DNA of 64,000 nucleotides from DATBLQ01 sp036555325 (lineage in GTDB: Bacteria > Pseudomonadota > Alphaproteobacteria > Rhizobiales > Aestuariivirgaceae). The position numbers and the translations under genes were made by a program. The DNA lies in NCBI GenBank assembly GCA_036555325.1, contig DATBLQ010000002.1:104189-168188 (forward strand), written 5' to 3'. The notes under the pieces are model-generated. The model was not told the origin of the DNA. It worked only from the letters and a program-made list of their open reading frames with translations, and ran no database searches. Each line of letters begins with the position of its first letter. Position 1 is the stretch's first letter. This document shows, piece by piece, positions 25,567 through 34,817 of this stretch.

Positions 25567-27291
25567 ATGGACGCCAAGACCTTCAACAAATCAAAACTAC
25601 CGAGCCGACATGTAACGGAAGGGCCGCAGCGCGCCCCGCATCGCTCCTACTACTATGCGATGGGATTGTCCCGGGAACAGATTCATCAACCGTTTGTTGG
25701 CGTCGCTACCTGCTGGAACGAAGCAGCTCCCTGCAACATCGCGCTGATGCGCCAGGCACAGGCGGTTAAGAAAGGCGTTGCGTCGGCTGGCGGCACGCCG
25801 CGTGAGTTCTGCACGATTACCGTCACCGACGGAATTGCCATGGGACATCATGGAATGAAGTCGTCCCTGGTGTCGCGTGAAGTCATTGCCGACTCTGTTG
25901 AACTCACCATGCGCGGTCACTGTTACGATGCGCTGGTCGGGCTTGCTGGCTGCGACAAGTCGCTTCCGGGAATGATGATGGCCATGTGCCGTTTGAACGT
26001 TCCTTCAGTCTTCATCTACGGCGGCTCCATCCTTCCCGGTACCTTCAAGGGCAAACCGGTCACTGTACAGGACGTTTTCGAAGCAGTCGGCAAGCACTCC
26101 GTCGGCAAGATGTCCGATGCGGAGTTGGAGGAACTCGAACAGGTGGCATGTCCGTCAGCCGGGGCCTGTGGGGCGCAGTTCACCGCCAATACGATGGCCA
26201 CCGTGTCGGAGGCCATCGGGCTGGCACTTCCCTATTCGGCGGGCGCTCCGGCACCTTATGAGATTCGCGACCGTTTCTGCATGGCCGCCGGCGAAATCGT
26301 GATGGACCTGATTGCTCAGCGCATCCGTCCGCGCGATATCGTCACGACAAAGGCGTTGGAAAATGCCGCGACCGTGGTTGCGGCCTCTGGCGGCTCAACC
26401 AACGCCGCCCTGCATCTTCCGGCCATCGCCCATGAGTGCGGCATGAAATTTGACCTGTTCGATGTCGCCAAGATCTTTCGCCGCACTCCCTATATCGCCG
26501 ACCTCAAGCCGGCGGGAAAATATGTCGCAAAGGATATGTTCGAGGCAGGAGGCATTCCGCTACTGATGAAGACGCTTCTCGACAACGGCTTCATGCATGG
26601 CGATTGCCTCACCGTCACCGGACGGACCATGGCGGAAAATCTGAAGTCGGTGAAATGGAATCCCGATCAGGATGTCGTCTATCGGGCCGATCGGCCGATC
26701 ACTCCCACGGGAGGCGTCGTGGAGCTCAAGGGCAATCTCGCTCCCGACGGCGCAATCGTGAAGGTCGCGGGCATGAAGATTCTGACCTTTTCGGGGCCCG
26801 CCCGCTGTTTCGATTCTGAAGAGGCCTGCTTTGAAGCGGTGAACCATCGCCGATACAAGGAGGGCGAAGTTCTCGTCATTCGCTATGAAGGTCCGCGTGG
26901 CGGGCCTGGAATGCGCGAAATGCTTGCCACCACCGCAGCGCTCTATGGTCAGGGAATGGGCGACAAAGTTGCCCTGATCACTGATGGCCGTTTCTCGGGC
27001 GCAACACGCGGTTTCTGCATCGGCCATGTTGGGCCCGAGGCCGCAACAGGTGGCCCCATCGCACTCATCAAAGATGGAGATATGATTTCCATTGATGCCG
27101 AGAAGGGCATCCTGGAAGTCAAGGTTTCCCAAGCCGAGTTTAATCATCGCGCATCATCCTGGAAGCCGCGGCACAACGGCTACGGGTCGGGCGCCCTTTT
27201 CAAATACGCCCAACAGGTGGGGCCGGCGCGGTTTGGCGCTGTGACTCACCCGGGCAGTGAGGCCGAAAGTGTTTGCTACGCTGATATCTAA
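25567..27291 (+). CDS. ilvD: Dihydroxy-acid dehydratase (IlvD/Edd family)
   Basis: The 574-residue FeS dehydratase fits the branched-chain amino acid step from dihydroxy acids to 2-keto acids. Likely cluster ligands are in VGVATCWNEAAPC (Cys49/Cys56), GLAGCDKSLPG (Cys129) and PSAGACGAQFTAN (Cys201), the pattern of [2Fe-2S]-type members. ASGGSTNAALHLPA and ITDGRFSGATRGFCIGHVGPEA are family blocks. The 574-residue length is shared by IlvD and by sugar-acid dehydratases, so a sugar-acid role is possible. The 3' end overlaps the ExoR-like gene by about 23 bp from the preferred GTG. Confidence 0.9.
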   Translation: MDAKTFNKSKLPSRHVTEGPQRAPHRSYYYAMGLSREQIHQPFVGVATCWNEAAPCNIALMRQAQAVKKGVASAGGTPREFCTITVTDGIAMGHHGMKSSLVSREVIADSVELTMRGHCYDALVGLAGCDKSLPGMMMAMCRLNVPSVFIYGGSILPGTFKGKPVTVQDVFEAVGKHSVGKMSDAELEELEQVACPSAGACGAQFTANTMATVSEAIGLALPYSAGAPAPYEIRDRFCMAAGEIVMDLIAQRIRPRDIVTTKALENAATVVAASGGSTNAALHLPAIAHECGMKFDLFDVAKIFRRTPYIADLKPAGKYVAKDMFEAGGIPLLMKTLLDNGFMHGDCLTVTGRTMAENLKSVKWNPDQDVVYRADRPITPTGGVVELKGNLAPDGAIVKVAGMKILTFSGPARCFDSEEACFEAVNHRRYKEGEVLVIRYEGPRGGPGMREMLATTAALYGQGMGDKVALITDGRFSGATRGFCIGHVGPEAATGGPIALIKDGDMISIDAEKGILEVKVSQAEFNHRASSWKPRHNGYGSGALFKYAQQVGPARFGAVTHPGSEAESVCYADI

Positions 27292-28189
27292 GAAATCTGG
27301 GCTCGCGAAGCTCGCAACTGGCGGCATGCTCGCGTTGCTGATCTGGTTTTCCATTCCGCCCAATTCCCGCGCCGAGGAAAGCTCCGCGTTGAACTTTTTC
27401 TCGTTTGCCCCAGCCGCGCCGCAAATTTCCAAGCCTGACATAAAGTCCCTGGCGCCCTGGGCCGACAACATGAAGAAAGCCCGGCTCGCCTATAGCAGTG
27501 GCAATTTTGAGAATGCCCGCGTGTTTCTGGAAAAAGCGTCCGATGAGGGCGACATAGTGGCGTCTTGGTATCTGGGCCATATTCATCGTCTGGGCCGCGG
27601 AGTGCCGGCCGACAGTGGAAAGGCATTCCACTATTATTCCATGGTCGCCGAGGCCTTCACTCCGGACGAACCAGACCCTTCCCGCCTGCGTATTACCATC
27701 GATGCCTTGGTTCGGGTTGCCGATATGTATCGCTTGGGCAATGAGCAAGCTTCCATCAAGCCCAATGCCAAGGTTGCCTTCCGTCTCTACAGCACTGCCG
27801 CCTCTTATGGTCATCCGGCAGCTAACTTTGCTCAAGGGTTGATGGCCCTTAAGGGACAGGGAGTGAAAGCCAATCCTGAAAAGGCGCTGAAGTGGCTTTT
27901 TTTGGCGGCAAAGAAACGCTATGCACCGGCCGAGGCGCTGCTTGGCGACCTCTACTGGAAGGGCGAGGTCGTGAAAGCCGACAGGATTCGCGGATTGATG
28001 TGGTATATCCTCGCCACGCAATCGGCAAGGCCGGAAGAGCATCCCGAGATATTTGACAGATACAATCTCCTCTCGGCTGAATTGTCCGAGGATCAGCAGC
28101 TCGAGGCCGATGGTCGAGCTCGCCTCTGGGCGGAGAAATACCCGTTGCCCCCGCCGCCCCCCTCGGCCTGGCCCGAGCCTCAGACCTAG
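27269..28189 (+). CDS. Periplasmic Sel1-repeat protein, ExoR-like
   Basis: The 306-residue protein starts with a signal peptide (KKSGLAKLATGGMLALLIWF, then NSRA-EES). It continues with Sel1-like helical repeats: DIVASWYLGHIHRLGRGVPAD (about 95), NAKVAFRLYSTAASYGHPAANFAQGLMAL (about 168), NPEKALKWLFLAAKKRYAPAEALLGDLYWKG (about 210). Repeat order and spacing recall ExoR, the periplasmic inhibitor of the ExoS-ChvI two-component system that controls exopolysaccharide and motility in rhizobia. That identity is inferred by eye. I chose GTG 27269, with GAGG six nt upstream. GTG 27257 is also possible. No exoS or chvI gene lies in the window. Confidence 0.8.
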   Translation: MFATLISKKSGLAKLATGGMLALLIWFSIPPNSRAEESSALNFFSFAPAAPQISKPDIKSLAPWADNMKKARLAYSSGNFENARVFLEKASDEGDIVASWYLGHIHRLGRGVPADSGKAFHYYSMVAEAFTPDEPDPSRLRITIDALVRVADMYRLGNEQASIKPNAKVAFRLYSTAASYGHPAANFAQGLMALKGQGVKANPEKALKWLFLAAKKRYAPAEALLGDLYWKGEVVKADRIRGLMWYILATQSARPEEHPEIFDRYNLLSAELSEDQQLEADGRARLWAEKYPLPPPPPSAWPEPQT

Positions 28190-28210
28190 GCCTGACAAGG
28201 TGTTAGGGAA

Positions 28211-28993
28211 CTACACTCGTAGGTCGGCCAGAACCGGAACATGATCGGAGGCTTTATCGAGGCCACGGACATACTTGTCCACGCGCGTCGAGACGAGTCG
28301 GTCTGCGGCCTGCGGCGATAGCAAGATATGATCTATCCTGATGCCGTCGTCCTTGCGCCAAGCCCCGGCCTGATAGTCCCAGAATGTATAAGGCCCCTTG
28401 CCGCAGTTTGTGATGCGAACGGCGTCCGTAAAACCAAGATGGGCAAGGCTGCGGAATTTCGCGCGTGTGCGCGGCAGGAAGAGAGCATCATTCACCCACG
28501 CGGAAGGTGTCTTGGCATCCTCTGGCGCAGGAATGACATTGTAATCACCGGCAAGGACAAGCGGTTCCTCGAACTCCAGCAGTGATCTTGCATGGATGGC
28601 AAGTCTCTCCATCCAGGCTAGCTTGTAGTCGTATTTGGCGGTTTCGGGCGGATTGCCGTTGGGCAGATAAATCGACGCTACTCTCACCGGTCGCTCCTGC
28701 GCGGGTACGACCACCTCAAGATATCGCGATTGCGCGTCCGTATCGTCTCCTGGCAGGCGCATCCTCACGTCCTCAAACGGCCGCTTTGATAAAATTGCAA
28801 CGCCGTTGAATCCCTTCTGTCCATGGGTGACGACGTTGTAGCCCAGATCCTCCAGGGGTTGCTTCGGAAACGCTTCGTCCAGGGATTTTATTTCCTGCAA
28901 ACAGCACACGTCTGGCTTGGCGTCCTTGAGCCAGGATAGGAGTGATTCAAGCCGCGCTTTGGCGCCGTTGATATTGAAGGTTGCTACGAGCAT
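28211..28993 (-). CDS. xthA: Exodeoxyribonuclease III
   Basis: The 260-residue AP endonuclease/3'-exonuclease of base-excision repair shows the full EEP-family set: FNINGAKAR (metal Asn), LQEIKS (Glu), YLPNGNP, LAGDYNVIP (Asp/Asn pair) and the terminal SDHVPV with the catalytic Asp-His. I used the ATG at 28993 (MLVATFNING), which is the conserved start. An open frame to 29092 would overlap the erpA end without adding homologous sequence. It lies 28 nt after erpA on the same strand, so they are likely co-transcribed. Confidence 0.94.
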   Translation of the reverse strand: MLVATFNINGAKARLESLLSWLKDAKPDVCCLQEIKSLDEAFPKQPLEDLGYNVVTHGQKGFNGVAILSKRPFEDVRMRLPGDDTDAQSRYLEVVVPAQERPVRVASIYLPNGNPPETAKYDYKLAWMERLAIHARSLLEFEEPLVLAGDYNVIPAPEDAKTPSAWVNDALFLPRTRAKFRSLAHLGFTDAVRITNCGKGPYTFWDYQAGAWRKDDGIRIDHILLSPQAADRLVSTRVDKYVRGLDKASDHVPVLADLRV

Positions 28994-29021
28994 GCAAGGG
29001 GGCCCGAGACCATTTGAAGCC

Positions 29022-29351
29022 CTAGATCGAGAAACTCGTGCCGCAGCCGCACGATGCTGTGGCTTGCGGATTTCTGACCTTGAACGAGGCACCGATCAAA
29101 TCGTCGACAAAATCGATTTCCGCTCCCTGCATATAGGCAAGCGACACAGAATCGACGACAACCATTGCACCGTTCTTTTCCACCGCGATATCGTCGTCGT
29201 TTCTTGCATCGTCGAGCGCAAAACCATATTGAAAGCCTGAGCACCCCCCGCCCGACACCGAGACGCGGAGGTGCATTTTACCTGGTTCTGCCGCAAGGAT
29301 CTGCTTGATCCTGTCGGCGGCGCGGTCGGTAACTGTAATGGGAGAGGTCAT
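29022..29351 (-). CDS. erpA: Iron-sulfur cluster insertion protein ErpA (A-type carrier)
   Basis: The 109-residue A-type carrier delivers Fe-S clusters to apo-enzymes. The three conserved cysteines are Cys37 in GGGCSGFQYG and Cys101/Cys103 in SCGCGTSFS. The spacing and short length match the ErpA/IscA family, and in Hyphomicrobiales the single copy at this locus is usually called ErpA. It diverges from dgt across about 40 bp and precedes xthA. Possible clients in this window include IlvD and the FeS flavoprotein (inference). Confidence 0.93.
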   Translation of the reverse strand: MTSPITVTDRAADRIKQILAAEPGKMHLRVSVSGGGCSGFQYGFALDDARNDDDIAVEKNGAMVVVDSVSLAYMQGAEIDFVDDLIGASFKVRNPQATASCGCGTSFSI

Positions 29352-29392
29352 GCCGTCTTATGTCGTAAAGCGGCGCGGTCTTGTCAACCTGC

Positions 29393-30562
29393 ATGTCTGT
29401 CGACGGAACACTTAAGGCCTTCGCCGCGCGTGCTGCTCAATCCCGTGGACGCTTTCTGGAGGAACCGGATAGCCCGCCCCGGTCCTGCTTCGAGCGCGAT
29501 CGTGACAGGATAATACACTCAACCGCCTTCCGTCGGCTCAAACATAAAACGCAGGTTTTCGTCTATCACGAAGGCGATCACTACCGCACCCGTCTTACCC
29601 ATTCCATCGAGGTGGCTCAGATCAGCCGGGCCATATCTCGGGCCTTGGGGCTGAATGAGGACCTGGCCGAGGCGCTTGCCCTCGCTCACGATCTTGGCCA
29701 CACGCCGTTCGGTCATGCCGGCGAGAATGAGCTCGACCATCTGATGCAGGATTTCGGCGGATTCGATCACAATGCCCAGACCTTGCGGATTGTGACCAAA
29801 TTGGAACGCCGCTACGCCCTTTTCGACGGCCTCAACCTTTCCTGGGAAACCATCGAAGGCCTCATGAAGCACAACGGCCCGGTCATCAAAAGACCGATCC
29901 CGGAACTAATCGCCACGCTGGCCCGCGAACGCCATATGGACCTTGCCAGTTGGCCCTCGGCTGAAGCTCAGGTCGCGGCCTTGTCCGACGATATCGCCTA
30001 TAATACGCATGATATCGACGACGGATTGCGCGCCAAATTATTCGACATTATCGATCTGGGTGATGTGCCCCTCGCTGGTGACGCACTAGCGGAAGTGCTG
30101 AGTATCTATCCTGACCTTGAACGGCCGCGTCTTATTCACGAGACTGTCCGTCGCGTGATCTCATGGATGATCGGCGACGTCGTTGGGGAAACAGAGAAGC
30201 GTATCGCGCGATGCAAACCGTCCTCCTCAGACGCGGTGCGCGCTCTCGGTGAGCCGCTCGTCGGGTTTTCCGCACAGATGAACGAGAGGAATCGCGTGCT
30301 GCAATCCTTCTTGTCCGAGCACATGTATCGCCATCCGAAGGTTCAAGCGATTATGGCAAGAGCACGCCGGGTCGTGCGCGACATGTTCAAGGCCTACATG
30401 GCTGATGCAAAGCTCCTGCCCATGGGCTGGCGGGAGGAGGGGCTTCTCAATGACGAGAGCCGTCAGGCCCGGCAGGTTTGTGACTTTATTGCTGGAATGA
30501 CGGACCGATATGCTCTCGAGCAGCACCAGCAGCTCTTTGACATCGACCCCTTGTTTCGCTGA
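29393..30562 (+). CDS. dgt: Deoxyguanosinetriphosphate triphosphohydrolase-like protein
   Basis: The 389-residue HD-domain enzyme hydrolyses dNTPs to nucleosides and triphosphate. It has RDRIIHSTAFRRLKHKTQVF near the start. The metal-binding HD set is RLTHSIEVAQ, then LAHDLGHTPFGHAGE, with the later conserved Asp in LSDDIAYNTHDIDDG. This is the bacterial type I Dgt-like form, commonly next to erpA and argS in alphaproteobacteria. I selected ATG 29393 rather than the TTG at 29381. argS begins about 115 nt after the stop. Confidence 0.93.
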   Translation: MSVDGTLKAFAARAAQSRGRFLEEPDSPPRSCFERDRDRIIHSTAFRRLKHKTQVFVYHEGDHYRTRLTHSIEVAQISRAISRALGLNEDLAEALALAHDLGHTPFGHAGENELDHLMQDFGGFDHNAQTLRIVTKLERRYALFDGLNLSWETIEGLMKHNGPVIKRPIPELIATLARERHMDLASWPSAEAQVAALSDDIAYNTHDIDDGLRAKLFDIIDLGDVPLAGDALAEVLSIYPDLERPRLIHETVRRVISWMIGDVVGETEKRIARCKPSSSDAVRALGEPLVGFSAQMNERNRVLQSFLSEHMYRHPKVQAIMARARRVVRDMFKAYMADAKLLPMGWREEGLLNDESRQARQVCDFIAGMTDRYALEQHQQLFDIDPLFR

Positions 30563-30677
30563 GCAGCGAGCGGGCTCGGCGAGATGGAGATAAACTGACA
30601 TTGCCTGCTCCTCCCGCTTGATCTCCACCAGGATCGCGTCTAAACGGCCCACTGAACTCCAATCGGGCGCCTCTTCG

Positions 30678-32429
30678 GTGAATCTTTTTTCCCATGTTCA
30701 TGCCGCTGTGATCGACGCGGTCGCGCAGCTCGCCTCCGAGGGCCTGCTACCGCAAGGGCTTGACCTCTCTCGCATCGCCGTTGAACCGCCGCGTGATCCA
30801 AATCATGGCGACGTGGCCACGAACGCCGCGATGGTGCTGGCCAAGCCTGCTGCCAGGCCGCCTCGCGATGTCGCGCTCGCCATGGTGAGAATACTCGCCA
30901 AGCACGATGATATCGCAAGTGCCGAGGTCGCCGGTCCCGGATTTATCAATTTGCGACTGAAGAACAGCTTCTGGCCTGAGCTGCTGCGTTCGATCCTGAT
31001 GCTAGGCGATGCCTATGGGTATTCGAAGTCAGGCGAGGGCAAGAAAATCAATGTCGAATTCGTTTCGGCCAATCCCACGGGACCCATTCACGTGGGTCAC
31101 TGCCGCGGCGCGGTTTTCGGCGATGCCCTGGCGAACCTGCTTGCAGCGACGGGTTCCAGGGTTACTCGGGAGTTCTATATCAACGACGCCGGCGCTCAGA
31201 TCGAGACATTGGCCCGCTCTGCATACCTGCGCTACCGCGAAGCCTTGGGGGAAACGATTGGCGAGATACCTCAAGGTCTTTACCCGGGAGATTATCTGAA
31301 GCCTGTAGGCACAGCGCTCGCAGCCGAGTACGGCAAGAAACTTTTGACAATGAGTGAGACGGAATGGCTGCCGCTTGTCGCCAACCAGGCGGTGGCGATG
31401 ATGATGGACCTCATTCGCTCCGATCTCTCGCTCTTGAACATCAAGCACGACGTTTTCTTTTCAGAGCGTTCATTGCACCACTCAGGCGCGATCCCCGCAA
31501 CGGTCGAGGCCCTTAGAAAGAAGGGTCTTGTTTATGAGGGGCGCCTCCCGCCGCCCAAGGGCCAGTTGCCTGAGGAATGGGAGGACCGCGAGCAGACCCT
31601 CTTCAAGGCCACGCAATTCGGCGATGACATCGATCGTCCTCTGCGCAAGTCCGATGGCTCATACACGTACTTCGCATCCGACGTCGCATACGCGCGAGAC
31701 AAGATCGAGCGCGGTTTTGACGAACTCGTCTATGTCCTGGGGGCCGATCATGGCGGCTACGTCAAACGTCTCAAGGCAATTGCCCAAGCTTTGGCGGGAG
31801 ACCGAGTGGAGGTCTCCGTGCCGCTATGCCAGCTCGTAAGACTGTTTCGCTCCGGTGAGCCCGTTCGTATGTCGAAACGGGCAGGCGAATTCATAACTCT
31901 GCGTGAGCTGGTCGATGAAGTGGGCGCGGACGTGGTTCGCTTCATGATGCTGTATCGCAAGAACGATGCGCCGTTGGATTTCGATTTTGCCAAGGTGACT
32001 GAACAGTCGCGCGACAACCCAGTTTTTTACGTGCAGTATGCCCACGCTCGCATTTCGTCCGTGTTCCGCAATGCAGCTGAGGATCTGGGAGCAGCCGCCA
32101 TCTCGCCCGAATCCCTGGCGAGCGCTGACTTCTCGTTGCTCACCGATGATTCGGAACTCGACGTCATCAGGCGATTGGCGCAGCTCCCCCGGCTCATCGA
32201 TGCAGCCGCCTCCACCCGCGAACCTCACCGCATTGCTTTCTATCTATATGATTTAGCAGCAGAATTTCACAGCCTTTGGAACAAGGGCAAAGAGTCGCCT
32301 CATTTGCGTTTTATTCTGCTAAACAATATTGAAGTTTCCATCGCCCGTCTCGCAATGTTGCGGGCGATTCGGTATGTTCTGGCGAACGGCCTTCATATCC
32401 TCGGCGTGAGGCCCGTCGAAGAAATGTAG
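30678..32429 (+). CDS. argS: Arginyl-tRNA synthetase
   Basis: The 583-residue class I synthetase charges tRNA-Arg. The HIGH-type motif is HVGH at about residue 138, preceded by EFVSANPTGPI. The KMSKS-type motif is RMSKRAG at about 397. The N-terminal Add-1 tRNA-binding domain covers about 1-85, and the C-terminal anticodon-binding DALR helix bundle follows about 470. The GTG at 30678 (then NLFSHVH) matches the family N-terminus better than a TTG at 30618. The Shine-Dalgarno is weak. It ends 16 nt before the SPOR protein gene. Confidence 0.95.
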   Translation: MNLFSHVHAAVIDAVAQLASEGLLPQGLDLSRIAVEPPRDPNHGDVATNAAMVLAKPAARPPRDVALAMVRILAKHDDIASAEVAGPGFINLRLKNSFWPELLRSILMLGDAYGYSKSGEGKKINVEFVSANPTGPIHVGHCRGAVFGDALANLLAATGSRVTREFYINDAGAQIETLARSAYLRYREALGETIGEIPQGLYPGDYLKPVGTALAAEYGKKLLTMSETEWLPLVANQAVAMMMDLIRSDLSLLNIKHDVFFSERSLHHSGAIPATVEALRKKGLVYEGRLPPPKGQLPEEWEDREQTLFKATQFGDDIDRPLRKSDGSYTYFASDVAYARDKIERGFDELVYVLGADHGGYVKRLKAIAQALAGDRVEVSVPLCQLVRLFRSGEPVRMSKRAGEFITLRELVDEVGADVVRFMMLYRKNDAPLDFDFAKVTEQSRDNPVFYVQYAHARISSVFRNAAEDLGAAAISPESLASADFSLLTDDSELDVIRRLAQLPRLIDAAASTREPHRIAFYLYDLAAEFHSLWNKGKESPHLRFILLNNIEVSIARLAMLRAIRYVLANGLHILGVRPVEEM

Positions 32430-32445
32430 AGCGGAAATAGGGGTG

Positions 32446-34782
32446 ATGGATCAGGATAGCACGAAGCCTGGCCCTGGGGGCACAAGCACAAAGGGCAGCT
32501 GGCGTGACAGACTGGGGATAAGCAAGGAGTTACCGAAGATCTCTGAGGAATTCAAACAGCCGACGCCGCGACCCATCGTTCCGGATCGACGAGAACCGGT
32601 CGACAAGGCTGCCTCGCCGCGGCCGGGGATACCTGTTGCCAGGCCGGCGCCAATGGCGCCCCGTGCCAGCGTCGAGGAGTTCGGCGAACGCTTGCGTAAG
32701 CAGCGAGAAGCAGCCGAGCGAATGGCCGAACAACGCGTTGCAGAGGCCAAGGAGCGCGCACTGCAGGAGCCCCGGCCCATGCCGCCGCCGGGCGAGCCCG
32801 GAGCTCTGGGAAGCTCAAGGCCCCGCTTCAGTTTTGCCGAAGAAGAATTTCGCAAGGCGAAACAGGAACCCCCGGTTACACGCGACCAGCCTCGCCATTG
32901 GAATCCCCAGCAAGGTTCATCCCCGACCCCGCCGCGGCCGGTTTTCACCGCTGATCGGCCGGGCCAGGGCGATCGCCCCAGAACCGCCGGTTTGCCTCCG
33001 CGTCAATCGGGCACGCCTCTGCCGCCATCCTATTCTCGCGCTCAGCCGACCTCTCAGCGCTCCCCTCAATCGTCGGCACCCAATTACTCCCAGCCAGCGT
33101 CCAGGGATCGACAATGGGCGCCTCGTCAGGGGCGAACCACTCCGCCCGCCTACGACCCTTATCGTCACGAAACCTCGGCAGAGCCTGCCCGACAGATCGA
33201 CGATCCTTACATCGAGGAAAATGCCTATCGCCAACCCCAAGCTCCGATGCGGTCACGCACCGACTATCGGACGGCCCATTCGCGCGAACTTGGCTATGAG
33301 GAAGACGAACCGGACGATCTCTTCGAGGAGGATCAGAACTACCAGGCTCAGCCTGCCCGGCGCGCCTCTCCAGAGGCATACGCACAGGCTTACCGCGAGT
33401 ACGACCCTGCCTATGATCAGCAAGAGCGCCGCCGTCGTACCGGCCCCTTCCTGTTGATTGCGGCACTTGCAGCAGTCGGTGTAATTGCTGGCGCCTTGAT
33501 CTATTTTTATCAGCAAAGTTCAACCGATGCCCGGGCTCCAAGCGGAGCTGAACTGCCAGTCGTTGCTGAGCCTTCGGAGCCGGTGAAAACGGCGCCAGAT
33601 CCCGCAACCGCCGATACCGCCGCTCCTGAAGAGGAGCAGCAGAGCAGGGCCTCTTCGCCTGAGACCCAGGTGCCCTCGCAAAAGAAACAAATCTACGACC
33701 GCATTTTGGGTGAAACCACGCTAGAGGAACAGGAGCAGGTCGTACCCTCCGAAGAACAGCCCGTCACACCCGAAGGCCCCGTCCAGGGACTTGATACCGA
33801 CCCCTTGCCGTTGCCAATGCCTCCGCCGCCTGGCGGATCGCCAGAAGATCAATCCGGCTCGCTGTCCACTCCAACGCAAACCCAATCAGCAACGGAAACC
33901 CAGTCAGCAACGGAAACCCAGTCAACGGCAGCGAATAAATCCGCTGCCGCAAATGTTTCTCAGCAAGCTTCGCCAGCGGCCGCAAGCCTCGAAACACAGC
34001 CTGAAACTGCCACAGCCGATCAAGCTCTCCCGCCGCCCGACAACGTTGCTCCGGCCGGTGAGTCCACAACTCCGGCCCCCGAGCCCCAGCCGATGGTTGT
34101 GGAGAAAAAAACAGAAAGCAAGCTGGCCTCTGTAGAAAAACCGGCATCCTCTGGAGAAGTGGTGGGATCCGGGCCCATTCAGATTGCCCAACTTCCTGCC
34201 AGCGATGCTCCAACCGCTTCGATCACCAGTCCCGATCCGCAAGCTCTGCCGGATCCTGTTGTGAAACGCCGTCTTACTGGTCGTGCATCCGAGAGGACGG
34301 TGGGCGCCGGCAACCGAAACTTCAATCGAGCGAAGTCTGAAAGCATCGCTGAGCTTGACGCATCACCCATCACCACTCAATCGATTGCTCCTTCGACGGG
34401 GGAGCTGCAAACCTCGGTTGAGCCACCGTCACAAGCGCCGGCGCCTGCAGTTCAACCTGAAAAACAGCAGCAGGCTGCTTTGCCATCTTCCCCGCAAACC
34501 CAGTCTCCCCAGGCCGCCCCGAGCGCAGGGCCAGGTTTTTACGTACAGCTTGCATCCTACAAGTCCGAAGCTGAAGCGCTTGTCGATTACGGGCGCTTGA
34601 GTCAGCGCCATGCTTCTCTCGTGAGCGGGCTTGCGCCCGACATTCAACGTTCTGATCTCGGGTCGGGCAATACATTCTATCGGCTCAGTCTTGGGAAGTT
34701 GCCTTCAAAACAGGCGGCCAAAGATCTTTGCACCTCCTTGCTCGCCGCGGGCGAACGAGATTGTCTCGTGAAAGCTCGCTGA
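32446..34782 (+). CDS. SPOR domain-containing membrane protein
   Basis: The 778-residue protein is mostly low-complexity Pro, Gln, Ser and Glu. It has a long cytosolic N-terminal half, with an Arg/Glu-rich coiled segment near residues 75-110 and many Q/R/P clusters. A single membrane helix lies near 330-350 (FLLIAALAAVGVIAGALIYFY). A periplasmic linker full of Thr/Gln/Ala leads to a C-terminal SPOR domain at about 695-775 (GFYVQLASYKSEAEA). SPOR binds denuded glycan strands at division septa. The argS-SPOR-nagZ order is conserved. Both GTG 32443 and ATG 32446 are possible. Its large disordered cytosolic half is unusual in length. Confidence 0.9.
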   Translation: MDQDSTKPGPGGTSTKGSWRDRLGISKELPKISEEFKQPTPRPIVPDRREPVDKAASPRPGIPVARPAPMAPRASVEEFGERLRKQREAAERMAEQRVAEAKERALQEPRPMPPPGEPGALGSSRPRFSFAEEEFRKAKQEPPVTRDQPRHWNPQQGSSPTPPRPVFTADRPGQGDRPRTAGLPPRQSGTPLPPSYSRAQPTSQRSPQSSAPNYSQPASRDRQWAPRQGRTTPPAYDPYRHETSAEPARQIDDPYIEENAYRQPQAPMRSRTDYRTAHSRELGYEEDEPDDLFEEDQNYQAQPARRASPEAYAQAYREYDPAYDQQERRRRTGPFLLIAALAAVGVIAGALIYFYQQSSTDARAPSGAELPVVAEPSEPVKTAPDPATADTAAPEEEQQSRASSPETQVPSQKKQIYDRILGETTLEEQEQVVPSEEQPVTPEGPVQGLDTDPLPLPMPPPPGGSPEDQSGSLSTPTQTQSATETQSATETQSTAANKSAAANVSQQASPAAASLETQPETATADQALPPPDNVAPAGESTTPAPEPQPMVVEKKTESKLASVEKPASSGEVVGSGPIQIAQLPASDAPTASITSPDPQALPDPVVKRRLTGRASERTVGAGNRNFNRAKSESIAELDASPITTQSIAPSTGELQTSVEPPSQAPAPAVQPEKQQQAALPSSPQTQSPQAAPSAGPGFYVQLASYKSEAEALVDYGRLSQRHASLVSGLAPDIQRSDLGSGNTFYRLSLGKLPSKQAAKDLCTSLLAAGERDCLVKAR
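33880..33933 (+). repeat. 18-bp tandem repeat in the SPOR protein linker
   Basis: Units ACCCAATCAGCAACGGAA (33880-33897) and ACCCAGTCAGCAACGGAA (33898-33915) differ at one base. They are followed by a partly matching third unit to 33933. They encode TQSATE repeats in the periplasmic linker, a likely site of length variation. Confidence 0.75.
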
Positions 34783-34817
34783 GCACCTTTTCACCTTCAG
34801 TCTAGTACGGAAAACCT

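Noticed and set aside
25370..25615. An 81-codon open frame in the ilvD leader.
   Set aside because: It has no family resemblance and no good ribosome binding site, overlaps the ilvD start, and contains no run of branched-chain codons that would support an attenuation peptide.
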